Positions 1 through 7,352 of a stretch of 12,026 bases of DNA are shown here, one piece after another (the first letter of the stretch is position 1; each line of letters opens with the position of its first letter). The notes under the pieces are model-generated. The model worked only from the letters and a program-made list of their open reading frames with translations. It did no database searches and was not told where the DNA came from. The DNA is taken from contig JAYZDP010000017.1 in assembly GCA_036337765.1 (NCBI GenBank), positions 1 to 12,026 of the forward strand. Reading direction: 5' to 3'. The position numbers were made by a program, and so were the translations under genes. The DNA is from JAYZDP01 sp036337765. GTDB lineage: Bacteria; Acidobacteriota; Thermoanaerobaculia; Multivoradales; Multivoraceae.

Positions 1-1713
1 CTTACGACCCGTCTCTGCCATAGCCGCGGGGTCGAAGCTGCCGTCGTGCACCGGCAAGCCGAACGAGAAGGACGCCGGAGGGCCCGGTCCGAGCGATACC
101 GCCAGCGCCGACAGGGCATCGCTTTGCCTCAGCGGCGACCGTCGCCACAGGCTCACAGCGAGGTCACGAATCTCAGTGCGGGGATCCCGCTCGAGCAGGG
201 CCCTCGCTTCGTTCGACCGCAAGAAGCGCGCTGTCTCGTCGCGCAGTTGCACAGCCCGAGTGGCCGGTTCGATGGTCGGCTCCGCAGCCCGCTCGGCGAC
301 CGCCCTGCGTAACACCCAACGCCCGCTGGCCTGCCAGACAACGGCGCCGAGAAGCATGGCGAAAACGAGGGCACCGATCCAGACTCCTAGCCCCCGCTCG
401 CCACCCAGTGGCCCGTTGGCGACCGGCCCGAAGGTGACGCCAACAGCCACGAGGACCGCAGCGAGGCCGAGCTGGTCATGGCTCGCCGCGGCCACGAGAA
501 GGGTGCCGGCGCCGATCGAGAGCGATGGCGTCCATCGCAGCCCACGGCGCCGCGCCGGTAGCAGGAGCGCGGCCATGATCGGGACGACGACTGCGATCCG
601 GAGTAGCGACTCGCCGCCGCCCTCGAAGAGGGAGTTGCCGAGCTGTACTCGACCCTCCAGGCTCTGATAGCCGAGAGCGATGGCCCAAGGCAGGGCCCCA
701 CCCAGGCCGAGGCGGGCGATCAAAGAGGCCGTCGGGCCTAGCGCCGGTCGCGCCCACAAGACCGCCACAGCGATCACCGTCGCGACCACGAGCAAGATCA
801 ACGGTCCATGGGTAGCGCCTGCGGCGGCGGCAACGGCCAGTAGACCCGCCGACCCCAGGGCCGTTGCATTCGTGCCCTCTACTCGAGCACCGACAATCAG
901 CCCCCTGCACAGAACCATGGCTGCCACCAGTAGCGCTGCACCGAGGAGCAAAGCCCCGGCCCGGCTCAGCCCTCTCACACGGTCGCTCCGGCTCAGGTCG
1001 GGGAGCTCGAGGATCGAGACTCGCAGGCCGCGCCCGGAGTCGATCATCAGCCCACTCGCCTCCTCTCCCGCTTCGCCCACTCGCCACGAAAAGCCCTGGT
1101 TGCGGATACCGAGACCTGGACTGAAGGGGAGCCGGTCGAGCGGGTAGCTCCTACCGACAGTCAGCCGCCAGGGGGGGCGCTGCCCGTCGAGGCTCTGCCG
1201 GTAGAACAGCGTCGCGGCCTCGTAGCTCGAGACCGACCCGGCCCCGAAGCCCGAGCGCGTCGACGGATCATGCAGGAAGCCCTCTCCCGACCACGCCACG
1301 GCCTCGCCGCTGCCGTCCATGAGCAGATAGCTGCGCTTTCGCTCGTCGGAGCGGGCCGCCTCGCTCAGGGCATCGAAGGCGCTGAGACGGGAGCCCTCGG
1401 ACAATTCGCCTTCGAGCAGCCCGGCCACGCGCTGCGCCTCGGCCGCCATGTCGTCGACGATCCGGGCGAGCCTAGCCTCGCCGGCCTCCTGCCATGCGGC
1501 GTCTCCGACTCCCCGTTCGATGTGCCACTGCCAGAGCCCTAGCCCGGCAGCGACGATCGCTACGATGGCCATCATCCAGGCTAGGCGTGTCGTGCGCCGG
1601 CCGGCGATCAACACCACGGAACAGGCTAAGGCGAGAACCGTGGACCAAGGGTTGGGAACGAAGACGAGGGCGGCGGCTACCGTGATCGAAGCGACCGTCA
1701 GGCCGGCCTTCAA
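1..1713 (-). CDS. Multi-pass membrane sensor-like protein, N-terminal part (runs off the window)
   Basis: One minus-strand frame stays open for 571 codons from a TTG at 1713 to the window edge, and the opposite-strand and other-frame readings are shadows. TTG is preferred because its TTGA overlaps the stop of the upstream regulator and the first hydrophobic helix begins at residue 3. Three membrane helices (about 3-19, 23-39 and 44-61) are followed by a soluble, probably extracytoplasmic region (about 62-250) with an amphipathic helical start. About eight more hydrophobic segments follow between 252 and 461, and then a second soluble region from about 462 onward. No histidine kinase, HAMP or catalytic motif is reached before the edge. 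Coupling to a transcription regulator suggests a sensor, possibly the N-terminus of a histidine kinase, but this is inference. It could also be a transporter-like or 7TM receptor-type protein. The existence of the gene is well supported; its function is not. Confidence 0.72.
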   Translation of the reverse strand, partial: MKAGLTVASITVAAALVFVPNPWSTVLALACSVVLIAGRRTTRLAWMMAIVAIVAAGLGLWQWHIERGVGDAAWQEAGEARLARIVDDMAAEAQRVAGLLEGELSEGSRLSAFDALSEAARSDERKRSYLLMDGSGEAVAWSGEGFLHDPSTRSGFGAGSVSSYEAATLFYRQSLDGQRPPWRLTVGRSYPLDRLPFSPGLGIRNQGFSWRVGEAGEEASGLMIDSGRGLRVSILELPDLSRSDRVRGLSRAGALLLGAALLVAAMVLCRGLIVGARVEGTNATALGSAGLLAVAAAAGATHGPLILLVVATVIAVAVLWARPALGPTASLIARLGLGGALPWAIALGYQSLEGRVQLGNSLFEGGGESLLRIAVVVPIMAALLLPARRRGLRWTPSLSIGAGTLLVAAASHDQLGLAAVLVAVGVTFGPVANGPLGGERGLGVWIGALVFAMLLGAVVWQASGRWVLRRAVAERAAEPTIEPATRAVQLRDETARFLRSNEARALLERDPRTEIRDLAVSLWRRSPLRQSDALSALAVSLGPGPPASFSFGLPVHDGSFDPAAMAETGRK

Positions 1714-3515
1714 CCCTCACTCCGTACGTCGTAGCGCTTCATCTTCATCGCCAGACCGTTGCGCGAGATACCGAGAAGACGGGAGGCCTCGGACTTGTTG
1801 TCGTGACTGCGGCGCAGCGCCTCGCGGATAGCTGCCCGCTCGCAGGTCGCGACCAGCTTGTCCAATGTCAGGTCCGAGCTCTCGTCAATGCGCGGAACGG
1901 CGCCCAGAGACGACAGCCGGACTTGGGTGGGCAGGAGGTTCACGTCGACAGGCTGGCCCGAGCTGCACAGATAGACCATCTGGCGCGCAAGGTTCTCGAG
2001 CTCCTTGAGGTTGCCGGGAAACTCATAGGAAGCGAGCGTTGACATGGTCTTGACCGTGATGCCTGCGACGCGCTTGCCGGTCTCGTGGCAGAAACGGTTG
2101 ATGTAGCCCTGCGTCAGAAGCGGGACGTCTTCTCGGCGATCGCGCAGGGCCGGCACATCGATCACGAACTGTGACAAGAGGTATGCGAGATCGACACGAA
2201 GCCGGTCTTCAGTGACGAACTTCTCGAGCGGCTCGCGCGTGCTGACCAAGATGCGAACGTCGACGTCCTTGGCCGCAGCGCCATCGGTCTCCTCCATCTC
2301 ACCGGTACGCAGAAAGCGGACCATTCGCGCCTGGAGCTCGAGCGGGAGGCTCTCGGGCTCTTCGAGAAACAGGCTGCCACCAGCCGCAAGCACCAATTTG
2401 CTTTCGCGGCGCAGGGGTCCGTTACGGCCAGGCACTTCGGCGCCGAAGAGGTCGGCCTCGATTTGGCGAGGCTCGGCACCACTACAGTTGACGACCACGA
2501 ACGGTCCGTCGCGCCGTGGGCTGGACAGATGAAGAGTGCGCGCCAGAAGCTCTCTTCCCGACCCCGGTTCGCCTCTGAAGAGTACGTGCACCTCAGGGTC
2601 TGCAATCGAGCGCAGCCGCTCCATGACCTGTGCCATCACCTGGGACTCACCCACGATCAGGCCGGGAGCTGTCACCAGGTCGCGCCGCACACCGGTTCCC
2701 GGCAGGATGGGCTCGTAGCGACCGACGTGGTGGACCAGGCCCTGAATCAGATGGTCGCTCAGCGCTTGAAAGGCCGGGACTACCGACCACTCTCCCGCCC
2801 GGAAGGCGGCCAACGCGCAGACCACGGTGTAGTGACGGTCCATCACGGTCAGTGAGGTGTAGAAGACGGTGCAGGTCGCGGTACCGAGCGAGCCCTCGAA
2901 AAGAAGGGAGCTCTCCGACTCGTCGGCGGAGACGGCAGCCTGGACGAGCAGATCGCCGGCCGCTGTCAACCAGCCCGGATCGGTGGTCGCCACGAACTTG
3001 ATACCGGGGTTTTCCGCCTCCCCACCGTGGCAGACGAAGAGCACTCCCCCGCCGAAATCTTGCAGTACGGCCTTGATCAGCGACTCGAGCGTCACCCTGC
3101 TCTCGGTGTCGGTGAGTACCCACTGGCTGATGGCAGCAAGATGCTCGGTCATCGACTCCGGTGTCATCACCGCTTCCATCGCCTCCTCGCGGCCGAGGGT
3201 GAGGGAATCGCCGTCTTCGAGGGGCGAAGGGCTGACGTCCTCGACGAGGAGTGTGATCGCCCCCAATCGAACTTCATCGAGCGCCTCGAGCTGCGCCTCG
3301 CGCACCCGCTGGCCGTTCACGAGAGTCCCGCGGCGAGTTCCGAGATCCTCGATCTTCAGGCCGCCGTCCTCGCGCAGGATCCGGGCGTGCCGTTTACCGA
3401 CTCCCGTGAAGGGGAGGTAGATCTCGCAGTCGGGCTGACTGCCGACCAGTAGATCGCTGGTTGCGACGGGGAAACGCTGTACCCCGTTCTTCGCGTACGC
3501 GATGAGCCGGTACAT
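1710..3515 (-). CDS. FHA-GAF-like-AAA+-Fis transcriptional regulator with degenerate sigma-54-activator core
   Basis: The protein has 601 residues. Residues 1-92 form an FHA domain (VGSQPDCEI, KRHARI, LVNGQRV), which is expected to bind phosphothreonine. Residues about 125-265 look like a GAF-type sensory domain. Residues 283-530 form an AAA+ domain of the NtrC/sigma-54 activator type, and 550-601 a Fis-type helix-turn-helix (NKSEASRLLGISRNGL). The AAA+ core is degenerate: Walker A reads GEPGSGRE with Arg321 instead of Lys, and Walker B reads GGSLFLEE with Glu for Asp. The sigma-54-contacting GAFTGA loop is replaced by a Pro/Gly/Arg/Asn-rich stretch at about 363-369. The second Arg of the arginine-finger region is Leu, and the sensor II Arg is Lys (PGNLKELEN). 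I infer that it binds DNA and dimerises but does not remodel sigma-54 polymerase in the usual way. The ATG at 3515 is preferred over the ATG at 3524 because AGGA lies 8 nt upstream of it. Its last 4 bp overlap the membrane sensor gene. Confidence 0.9.
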   Translation of the reverse strand: MYRLIAYAKNGVQRFPVATSDLLVGSQPDCEIYLPFTGVGKRHARILREDGGLKIEDLGTRRGTLVNGQRVREAQLEALDEVRLGAITLLVEDVSPSPLEDGDSLTLGREEAMEAVMTPESMTEHLAAISQWVLTDTESRVTLESLIKAVLQDFGGGVLFVCHGGEAENPGIKFVATTDPGWLTAAGDLLVQAAVSADESESSLLFEGSLGTATCTVFYTSLTVMDRHYTVVCALAAFRAGEWSVVPAFQALSDHLIQGLVHHVGRYEPILPGTGVRRDLVTAPGLIVGESQVMAQVMERLRSIADPEVHVLFRGEPGSGRELLARTLHLSSPRRDGPFVVVNCSGAEPRQIEADLFGAEVPGRNGPLRRESKLVLAAGGSLFLEEPESLPLELQARMVRFLRTGEMEETDGAAAKDVDVRILVSTREPLEKFVTEDRLRVDLAYLLSQFVIDVPALRDRREDVPLLTQGYINRFCHETGKRVAGITVKTMSTLASYEFPGNLKELENLARQMVYLCSSGQPVDVNLLPTQVRLSSLGAVPRIDESSDLTLDKLVATCERAAIREALRRSHDNKSEASRLLGISRNGLAMKMKRYDVRSEG

Positions 3516-3571
3516 TAGGGGCATCCTAGCAGCAGTGCCCAGTGGATTCCTTCTGCTACTGTGCGCCCCCG
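3516..3571. promoter_or_regulatory. Divergent promoter region between the FHA-Fis regulator and hemE
   Basis: This 56-bp gap separates two divergent genes, so both promoters must lie in it or inside the flanking coding ends. On the plus strand, TGCTACTGT (3554-3562) resembles an extended -10 element and would place the transcript start close to the hemE ATG at 3572. No convincing -35 hexamer lies upstream of it. On the minus strand, TGCTAGGAT just ahead of the regulator's start is a similar weak extended -10 candidate. Both are poor matches read by eye. The divergent layout itself is certain; the exact elements are not. Confidence 0.35.
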
Positions 3572-4591
3572 ATGCACAGTCGCTTCCTCCAAACGTGCCG
3601 CGGCGAGCCTACCGATCGGCGTCCGGTGTGGCTGATGCGACAAGCCGGGCGCTACCTTCCCGAGTATCGGGCGGTGAGGGACAAGACCAGCTTCCTCGAG
3701 CTCTGCGCCACGCCCGAGCTTGCGGCGAAGGTCACGCTGCAACCGGTCGACCTCCTCGGCGTCGATGCGGCGATCATCTTCGCCGACATTCTCCTGCCTC
3801 TCGACGCCATGGGCGCGGGGCTGAGCTTCGCCAAGGGTGATGGTCCCCGGTTCGAGCATCCGATCCGGTCACGCGAAGACATCCAGGCTCTCGTGCGACC
3901 CGACGTGCACGCCAGCCTGGGCTACGTCTTCGAAACGGTCCGGCTAGTGCGCGCCGAGCTCAACGGGCGAGTGCCGGTGATCGGCTTCGCCGGGAGCCCA
4001 TGGACCCTCGCTGCCTATGCGGTCGAAGGAGGCGTCTCCCAGGCCTTTCCGGAGCTTTTGCGCTGGAGCTACGAAGATCCGCAGGCCGTACGCCAGCTTC
4101 TGGATCTCATCGCCGAGGTGTCGGTGGAATATCTCCACGGTCAGATCGAGGCGGGTGCGCAGGCGATCCAGATCTTCGACACCTGGGGAGGGCTGCTGAG
4201 CGCGCGCCGCTGGCGGGAGATTGCGCTCCCTGCACTCAGCCGCATGCTCGAGTCGATTCCAGGAGAGGTGCCGCGGATTTTCTACATGCGGGGCTCGGCC
4301 CATCTACTCGACGTGCTGCGTACGCTGCCGATCGAGGTCCTGTCGGTCGACTGGCGCATGCCCCTTGACGAGGTGCGTCAGCAGGTCGGTCCCGAGCTGG
4401 TCCTCCAGGGCAACCTCGACCCCTGCGCGCTGCTGGCCTCTCCCGACGTAATTCGGGCCGAGGTCGAAGAACTGCTCGCGCGCGGCAGGGGCGGCGGGCA
4501 TATCGTCAACCTCGGCCACGGGATTCTGCCTCCTACGCCACCGGCGAACGCCAAGGCGTTTGTCGATGCCGTGCAGTCAGCCGCGCCTTAG
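3572..4591 (+). CDS. hemE: Uroporphyrinogen decarboxylase
   Basis: This cytoplasmic enzyme removes the four acetate carboxyl groups of uroporphyrinogen III to give coproporphyrinogen III in haem synthesis. The 339-residue protein is close to the usual length of about 340-355. It carries the family signature LMRQAGRYLPEY (residues 21-32, with substrate-binding Arg23 and Arg27). The essential aspartate is in FADIL (Asp72), the active-site tyrosine in SPWTLAAYAVEG (Tyr149), and the C-terminal histidine in NLGHGILPPTPP (His316). The ATG at 3572 matches the normal N-terminus. An in-frame GTG at 3542 would add ten residues unlike the family. No Shine-Dalgarno sequence precedes the ATG, which is cytosine-rich upstream, so initiation may be leaderless or SD-independent. 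It is the only plus-strand gene. Its last 15 bp overlap the end of the convergent pseudouridine synthase gene. Confidence 0.97.
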   Translation: MHSRFLQTCRGEPTDRRPVWLMRQAGRYLPEYRAVRDKTSFLELCATPELAAKVTLQPVDLLGVDAAIIFADILLPLDAMGAGLSFAKGDGPRFEHPIRSREDIQALVRPDVHASLGYVFETVRLVRAELNGRVPVIGFAGSPWTLAAYAVEGGVSQAFPELLRWSYEDPQAVRQLLDLIAEVSVEYLHGQIEAGAQAIQIFDTWGGLLSARRWREIALPALSRMLESIPGEVPRIFYMRGSAHLLDVLRTLPIEVLSVDWRMPLDEVRQQVGPELVLQGNLDPCALLASPDVIRAEVEELLARGRGGGHIVNLGHGILPPTPPANAKAFVDAVQSAAP

Positions 4592-5344
4592 GCGCTGGAT
4601 CTCGGTCGCGTTCAGCTCGCGGCAGGAGCCGGGCCGCAGCTTCGGGTCGCGCACTCCACCAATGGCTACCCGCCGCAGGCGCTGCACCGGGTGCCCGACG
4701 CGCTGGAACATCTCGCGGATCTGGCGGCTTCGGCCCTCGGTCAGCTTCACCGTCCACCAGCTATTTACCGGCGCGTCTTTGCGGGTACTGACCACCGATC
4801 GCCGCCGGATCTCGCACGAATGTGTCCTGCGGCCGCGAACCACGATGCCGCGCCGGAGCCGCTCGAGAGCCTTGAGGTCCGGGATGCCGCGGACCTTGAC
4901 CTCGTAGAGCTTCGGACAGCCGTGACGGGGGTGGGCGATGCGCTCGGCGAAGTCCCCGTCGTTGGTGAGCACAATCAGCCCCTCGGTGTCGAAGTCGAGG
5001 CGTCCGACGGGGAACAGCAGCTTGTGGAGCTTGGGAGGGACGAAGTCGAGCACGGTCCTGCGCCCCTGTGGATCGGACTTCGTCGACACGGCGCCCCGCG
5101 GCTTGTTCAGGAGGTAGTAGTGCTTGGGGTGCACCAGCCGCACACGCCTGCCGTCAACCTTGACCGCGTCGGTGGCCGGGTCCGCCCTCGCGCCCAGGCC
5201 CGCGGGCTCGCCGTTGACAGTCACGCGTCCCTGCCGGATGAGCTCTTCGGCCGCTCGGCGCGAGCAGATGCCGGCTCGGGACAGGAGCTTCTGCAGGCGC
5301 TGCCCTGTTAGACGCGCTTCGCGGCTGCCGCGCCGATCGCCCAC
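4577..5344 (-). CDS. rluB: RsuA/RluB-family rRNA pseudouridine synthase
   Basis: The enzyme converts a specific uridine of ribosomal RNA to pseudouridine. The 255-residue protein has an N-terminal S4 RNA-binding domain (about 14-60: RLQKLLSRAGICSRRAAEEL, then VTVNG) and a synthase core from about 75. The core has the LLNKPRG motif and the catalytic-aspartate motif GRLDFDTEGL (Asp117). The C-terminal part contains EGRSRQIREMF, which is typical of this family. A GTG at 5344 is the likely start: GGAGGG sits 6 nt upstream, inside the end of scpB, and the gene follows the scpB stop by 2 bp. The position after scpA-scpB is a widespread arrangement and favours RluB (23S rRNA) over RsuA or RluE/F, but the target nucleotide cannot be read from sequence alone. 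The C-terminal end overlaps hemE tail to tail. Confidence 0.93.
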   Translation of the reverse strand: MGDRRGSREARLTGQRLQKLLSRAGICSRRAAEELIRQGRVTVNGEPAGLGARADPATDAVKVDGRRVRLVHPKHYYLLNKPRGAVSTKSDPQGRRTVLDFVPPKLHKLLFPVGRLDFDTEGLIVLTNDGDFAERIAHPRHGCPKLYEVKVRGIPDLKALERLRRGIVVRGRRTHSCEIRRRSVVSTRKDAPVNSWWTVKLTEGRSRQIREMFQRVGHPVQRLRRVAIGGVRDPKLRPGSCRELNATEIQRLRRG

Positions 5345-5346
5345 GA

Positions 5347-6042
5347 TCAGCCCTCCGGGGCCTCGGGCGTACTCTCTTCGTTCGCCGGGTCGTGGGCCCT
5401 ACCGTCCTCGGCCTCTTCGGGGCTCTGCCAGAGCAACAGCGTCCCCCCGACGCTTGGCTCATCGGCCTCCTCGGGATCGCCCTCCTCCACCAGGTCGGCG
5501 TCGAGCTGGCTCTTCAGCAAGTCCTCGACTTCGTCGAGTGGCGGCAGATCCTTGAGCGACTCGAGCCCGAAGCGCAGCAAGAAATCCTTCGACGTGCAAT
5601 ACAGAAACGGTTTTCCGACTACCGCCTTGCGGCCCGCGATGCGAACTAGCCGATGCTCGAGCAGGGTCTTGAGTACCCCCGACGCGCTCACTCCCCGAAG
5701 CTCCTGGATCTCCGGCGCCGTGATCGGCTGTCGGTAGGCGATGATCGCGAGGGTCTCTAGTGCGGCCATCGAGAGCTTGGTTCGACCAGTGACCTGGAAG
5801 TACTTGCGCAGGTAGCCGTGCAGCTCAGGTCGGGTCACGAGGCGAAGGCCGCCGCCCGCGCGGTCGATCGTCACCCCACGGGACTCAGTCGACCGGTAGC
5901 GCTCGACCACGGCCTCGAGCGCTGCCTCGACGCGCTCGCGCGGCACATCGAAAAGCTCGACCAGTCGGTCGGTTCGCACCGGCTCGCTCGACACGAACAG
6001 CACCGCCTCGATCGCTCCCTCAAGCTCGTGGGTGGCGGTCAT
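5347..6042 (-). CDS. scpB: Segregation and condensation protein B
   Basis: ScpB is the winged-helix (kite) subunit of the SMC-ScpAB condensin and acts with ScpA in chromosome compaction and segregation. The 231-residue protein starts ELEGAIEAVLFVSSEPV, which is typical of ScpB. It also has the diagnostic core segment SMAALETLAIIAYRQPITAP followed by EIQELRGVSASGVLKTLLEHRLV and the GKPFLYCTSKDFLLRFGL region. The core ends near residue 175. The last 55 or so residues form an acidic, Glu/Asp/Pro-rich tail that is probably disordered and makes the protein longer than the usual 180-200. Its start overlaps the scpA stop by 4 bp (ATGA), which implies translational coupling. No smc gene lies in the window. 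Confidence 0.95.
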   Translation of the reverse strand: MTATHELEGAIEAVLFVSSEPVRTDRLVELFDVPRERVEAALEAVVERYRSTESRGVTIDRAGGGLRLVTRPELHGYLRKYFQVTGRTKLSMAALETLAIIAYRQPITAPEIQELRGVSASGVLKTLLEHRLVRIAGRKAVVGKPFLYCTSKDFLLRFGLESLKDLPPLDEVEDLLKSQLDADLVEEGDPEEADEPSVGGTLLLWQSPEEAEDGRAHDPANEESTPEAPEG

Positions 6043-6824
6043 CCTTGGATTGCCTCGATGTCTTCGCGGTCAGCCGGTCGCGCCGTACGGTAGAGCAGGA
6101 TACCGCCCTCGCGGGTCTGGTGGAGTCGAATCAGCTCCATGCGGCTGAGCTCGAGCAGGGCGAGAAAAGCGGCCACGGCCTCAGCGCGACACGATAGACC
6201 GAGCAGGTCGTCCAGTATGTCGAGGGGTCGCCCGCGTTCGGAACGACCGAGGATACGCTCGATCTGATCTCGAATGCGATAGCTCTCGCCAGAGAGGTGA
6301 AGCGGCTCCGGGTTCTCACGCTGATAGCGATCGAGCGCGCCGCGAAAGGCGACGAGGAGATCGTAGAGCGACACCTCCTCGAGATCGAGCTCGCGCTCGT
6401 CCTGGTCGACGAGGTTCGGAGCCCTGGCGCGACGAGCCCACATGCCGCTGCGCACGTTGTCGGTCTCGGCGAAGGTGTTGGCGGCCTCCTTAAGCTGCTC
6501 GTACTCGATTAGACGGCGAATCAGATCGGCCCTTGGATCCCCCTCGCCCTCCTTCGGGGTACGCGGCAGAAGCAGGCGCGACTTGATCTGAATGAGCAAC
6601 GCGGCCTCATAGATGTACTCGCCGGCGATGTCGAGGTCGAGCTCCTCCATGAGGGCGAGATACTCGTGGAACTGGTCGCAGACCAGCAGCACCGGAATCT
6701 CGGTGATCTCGACTTCGTTGACCTTGACGAGCTGGAGCAGCAAGTCGAGCGGGCCCTCGAAGACAGGCAGTTCGACACGCCAGGAGTCAGGCAGCTTGCC
6801 ATGGTGGGTGCGTTGTGTCTTCAA
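6039..6824 (-). CDS. scpA: Segregation and condensation protein A
   Basis: ScpA is the kleisin subunit that bridges the two SMC heads in bacterial condensin. The 261-residue protein has the typical N-terminal motif FEGPLDLLLQLV and the segment EYIYEAALLIQIKSRLLLPR. The C-terminal winged-helix part (about 200-245: RAEAVAAFLALLELSRMELI) contacts the SMC head. The most upstream start after the previous stop is a TTG at 6824, 7 bp downstream of the membrane-protein gene. Its Shine-Dalgarno match is poor because AGGG directly abuts the codon, so translation may depend on coupling to the preceding gene. No ATG lies between the TTG and the conserved FEGPLDLLL motif, so the true start should be close to the TTG. 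The gene overlaps scpB by ATGA. Confidence 0.95.
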   Translation of the reverse strand: MKTQRTHHGKLPDSWRVELPVFEGPLDLLLQLVKVNEVEITEIPVLLVCDQFHEYLALMEELDLDIAGEYIYEAALLIQIKSRLLLPRTPKEGEGDPRADLIRRLIEYEQLKEAANTFAETDNVRSGMWARRARAPNLVDQDERELDLEEVSLYDLLVAFRGALDRYQRENPEPLHLSGESYRIRDQIERILGRSERGRPLDILDDLLGLSCRAEAVAAFLALLELSRMELIRLHQTREGGILLYRTARPADREDIEAIQG

Positions 6825-6831
6825 CCCTGTC

Positions 6832-7308
6832 TCACGCCAGAAGATCGTTGATCTCTGTCATCAGGTGCTCGTTCGCCCTCAGTACCTGCCCCTCCATCAC
6901 CAGGGTATAAACCTGAGAGCCAATGGTGACGTAGAACAACACCTCGTGGATCCAGCTCGGACCGACGCCGGCAACGTACGCCCCACCCGCGACGAAGGTG
7001 GCGATGATGAGGGCCATCGCCAACATCAGCCATGGATACGACCGACTCTTGAACGCCTTGGTGCGCTCGGCGAGATCCGCATCGAGCTGGTTCTCGGTTA
7101 CCGCCTTCTTGATCGCGGTGCCACTTCCGATCAGGTAGAACATCACCCAGCAGTGGGCGAAAAGGAGCAGGAGGCTGCCAATGAGCCCGATCAGTACGTG
7201 CACTGTCAGAGATCGAATCGCCGTGCCGAGCAGATAACCGATGATGGCCGTCGCAGCGATCCCCAGAGTGGAGAGCCACCCGAGAATCAAGAGGGCTCGA
7301 CCCATCAT
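6832..7308 (-). CDS. Uncharacterised four-helix membrane protein between recG and scpA
   Basis: I do not recognise this family. The 158-residue protein is predicted to span the membrane four times: about 6-27, 35-60, 81-103 and 109-130. A charged loop (about 64-80) joins helices 2 and 3, and there is a short soluble C-terminus (MEGQVLRANEHLMTEINDLL). Helix 2 has two histidines (37 and 52), and another histidine lies at the start of helix 4 (WIHEVLF). Membrane histidines can ligate haem or metal, but their spacing does not reproduce a known cytochrome b pattern. Tandem ATGs at 7308 and 7305 follow AGAGG at good spacing, so I reject a longer in-frame extension up to 7485, which would be Arg-rich and lie inside recG. 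The gene sits 44 bp after recG and 7 bp before scpA, so it is probably co-transcribed with both. Confidence 0.85.
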   Translation of the reverse strand: MMGRALLILGWLSTLGIAATAIIGYLLGTAIRSLTVHVLIGLIGSLLLLFAHCWVMFYLIGSGTAIKKAVTENQLDADLAERTKAFKSRSYPWLMLAMALIIATFVAGGAYVAGVGPSWIHEVLFYVTIGSQVYTLVMEGQVLRANEHLMTEINDLLA

Positions 7309-7352
7309 GGCCCCACCTCTTCCATCGCGCGAACCCATTGCACGCGCGGAGT

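Noticed and set aside
176..1147. Several open frames of 60-200 codons on both strands within 1-1700, for example minus 476-1087
   Set aside because: They are Arg/Pro/Ser-rich shadows of the single continuous minus-strand frame from 1713 to the window edge, which shows proper membrane-helix patterns.
3516..3571. Sigma-54 promoter upstream of the FHA-Fis regulator (GGGCAC followed by TGC)
   Set aside because: The distance between the GG and GC elements is 7-8 bp, not the required 10, so it does not fit the -24/-12 consensus.
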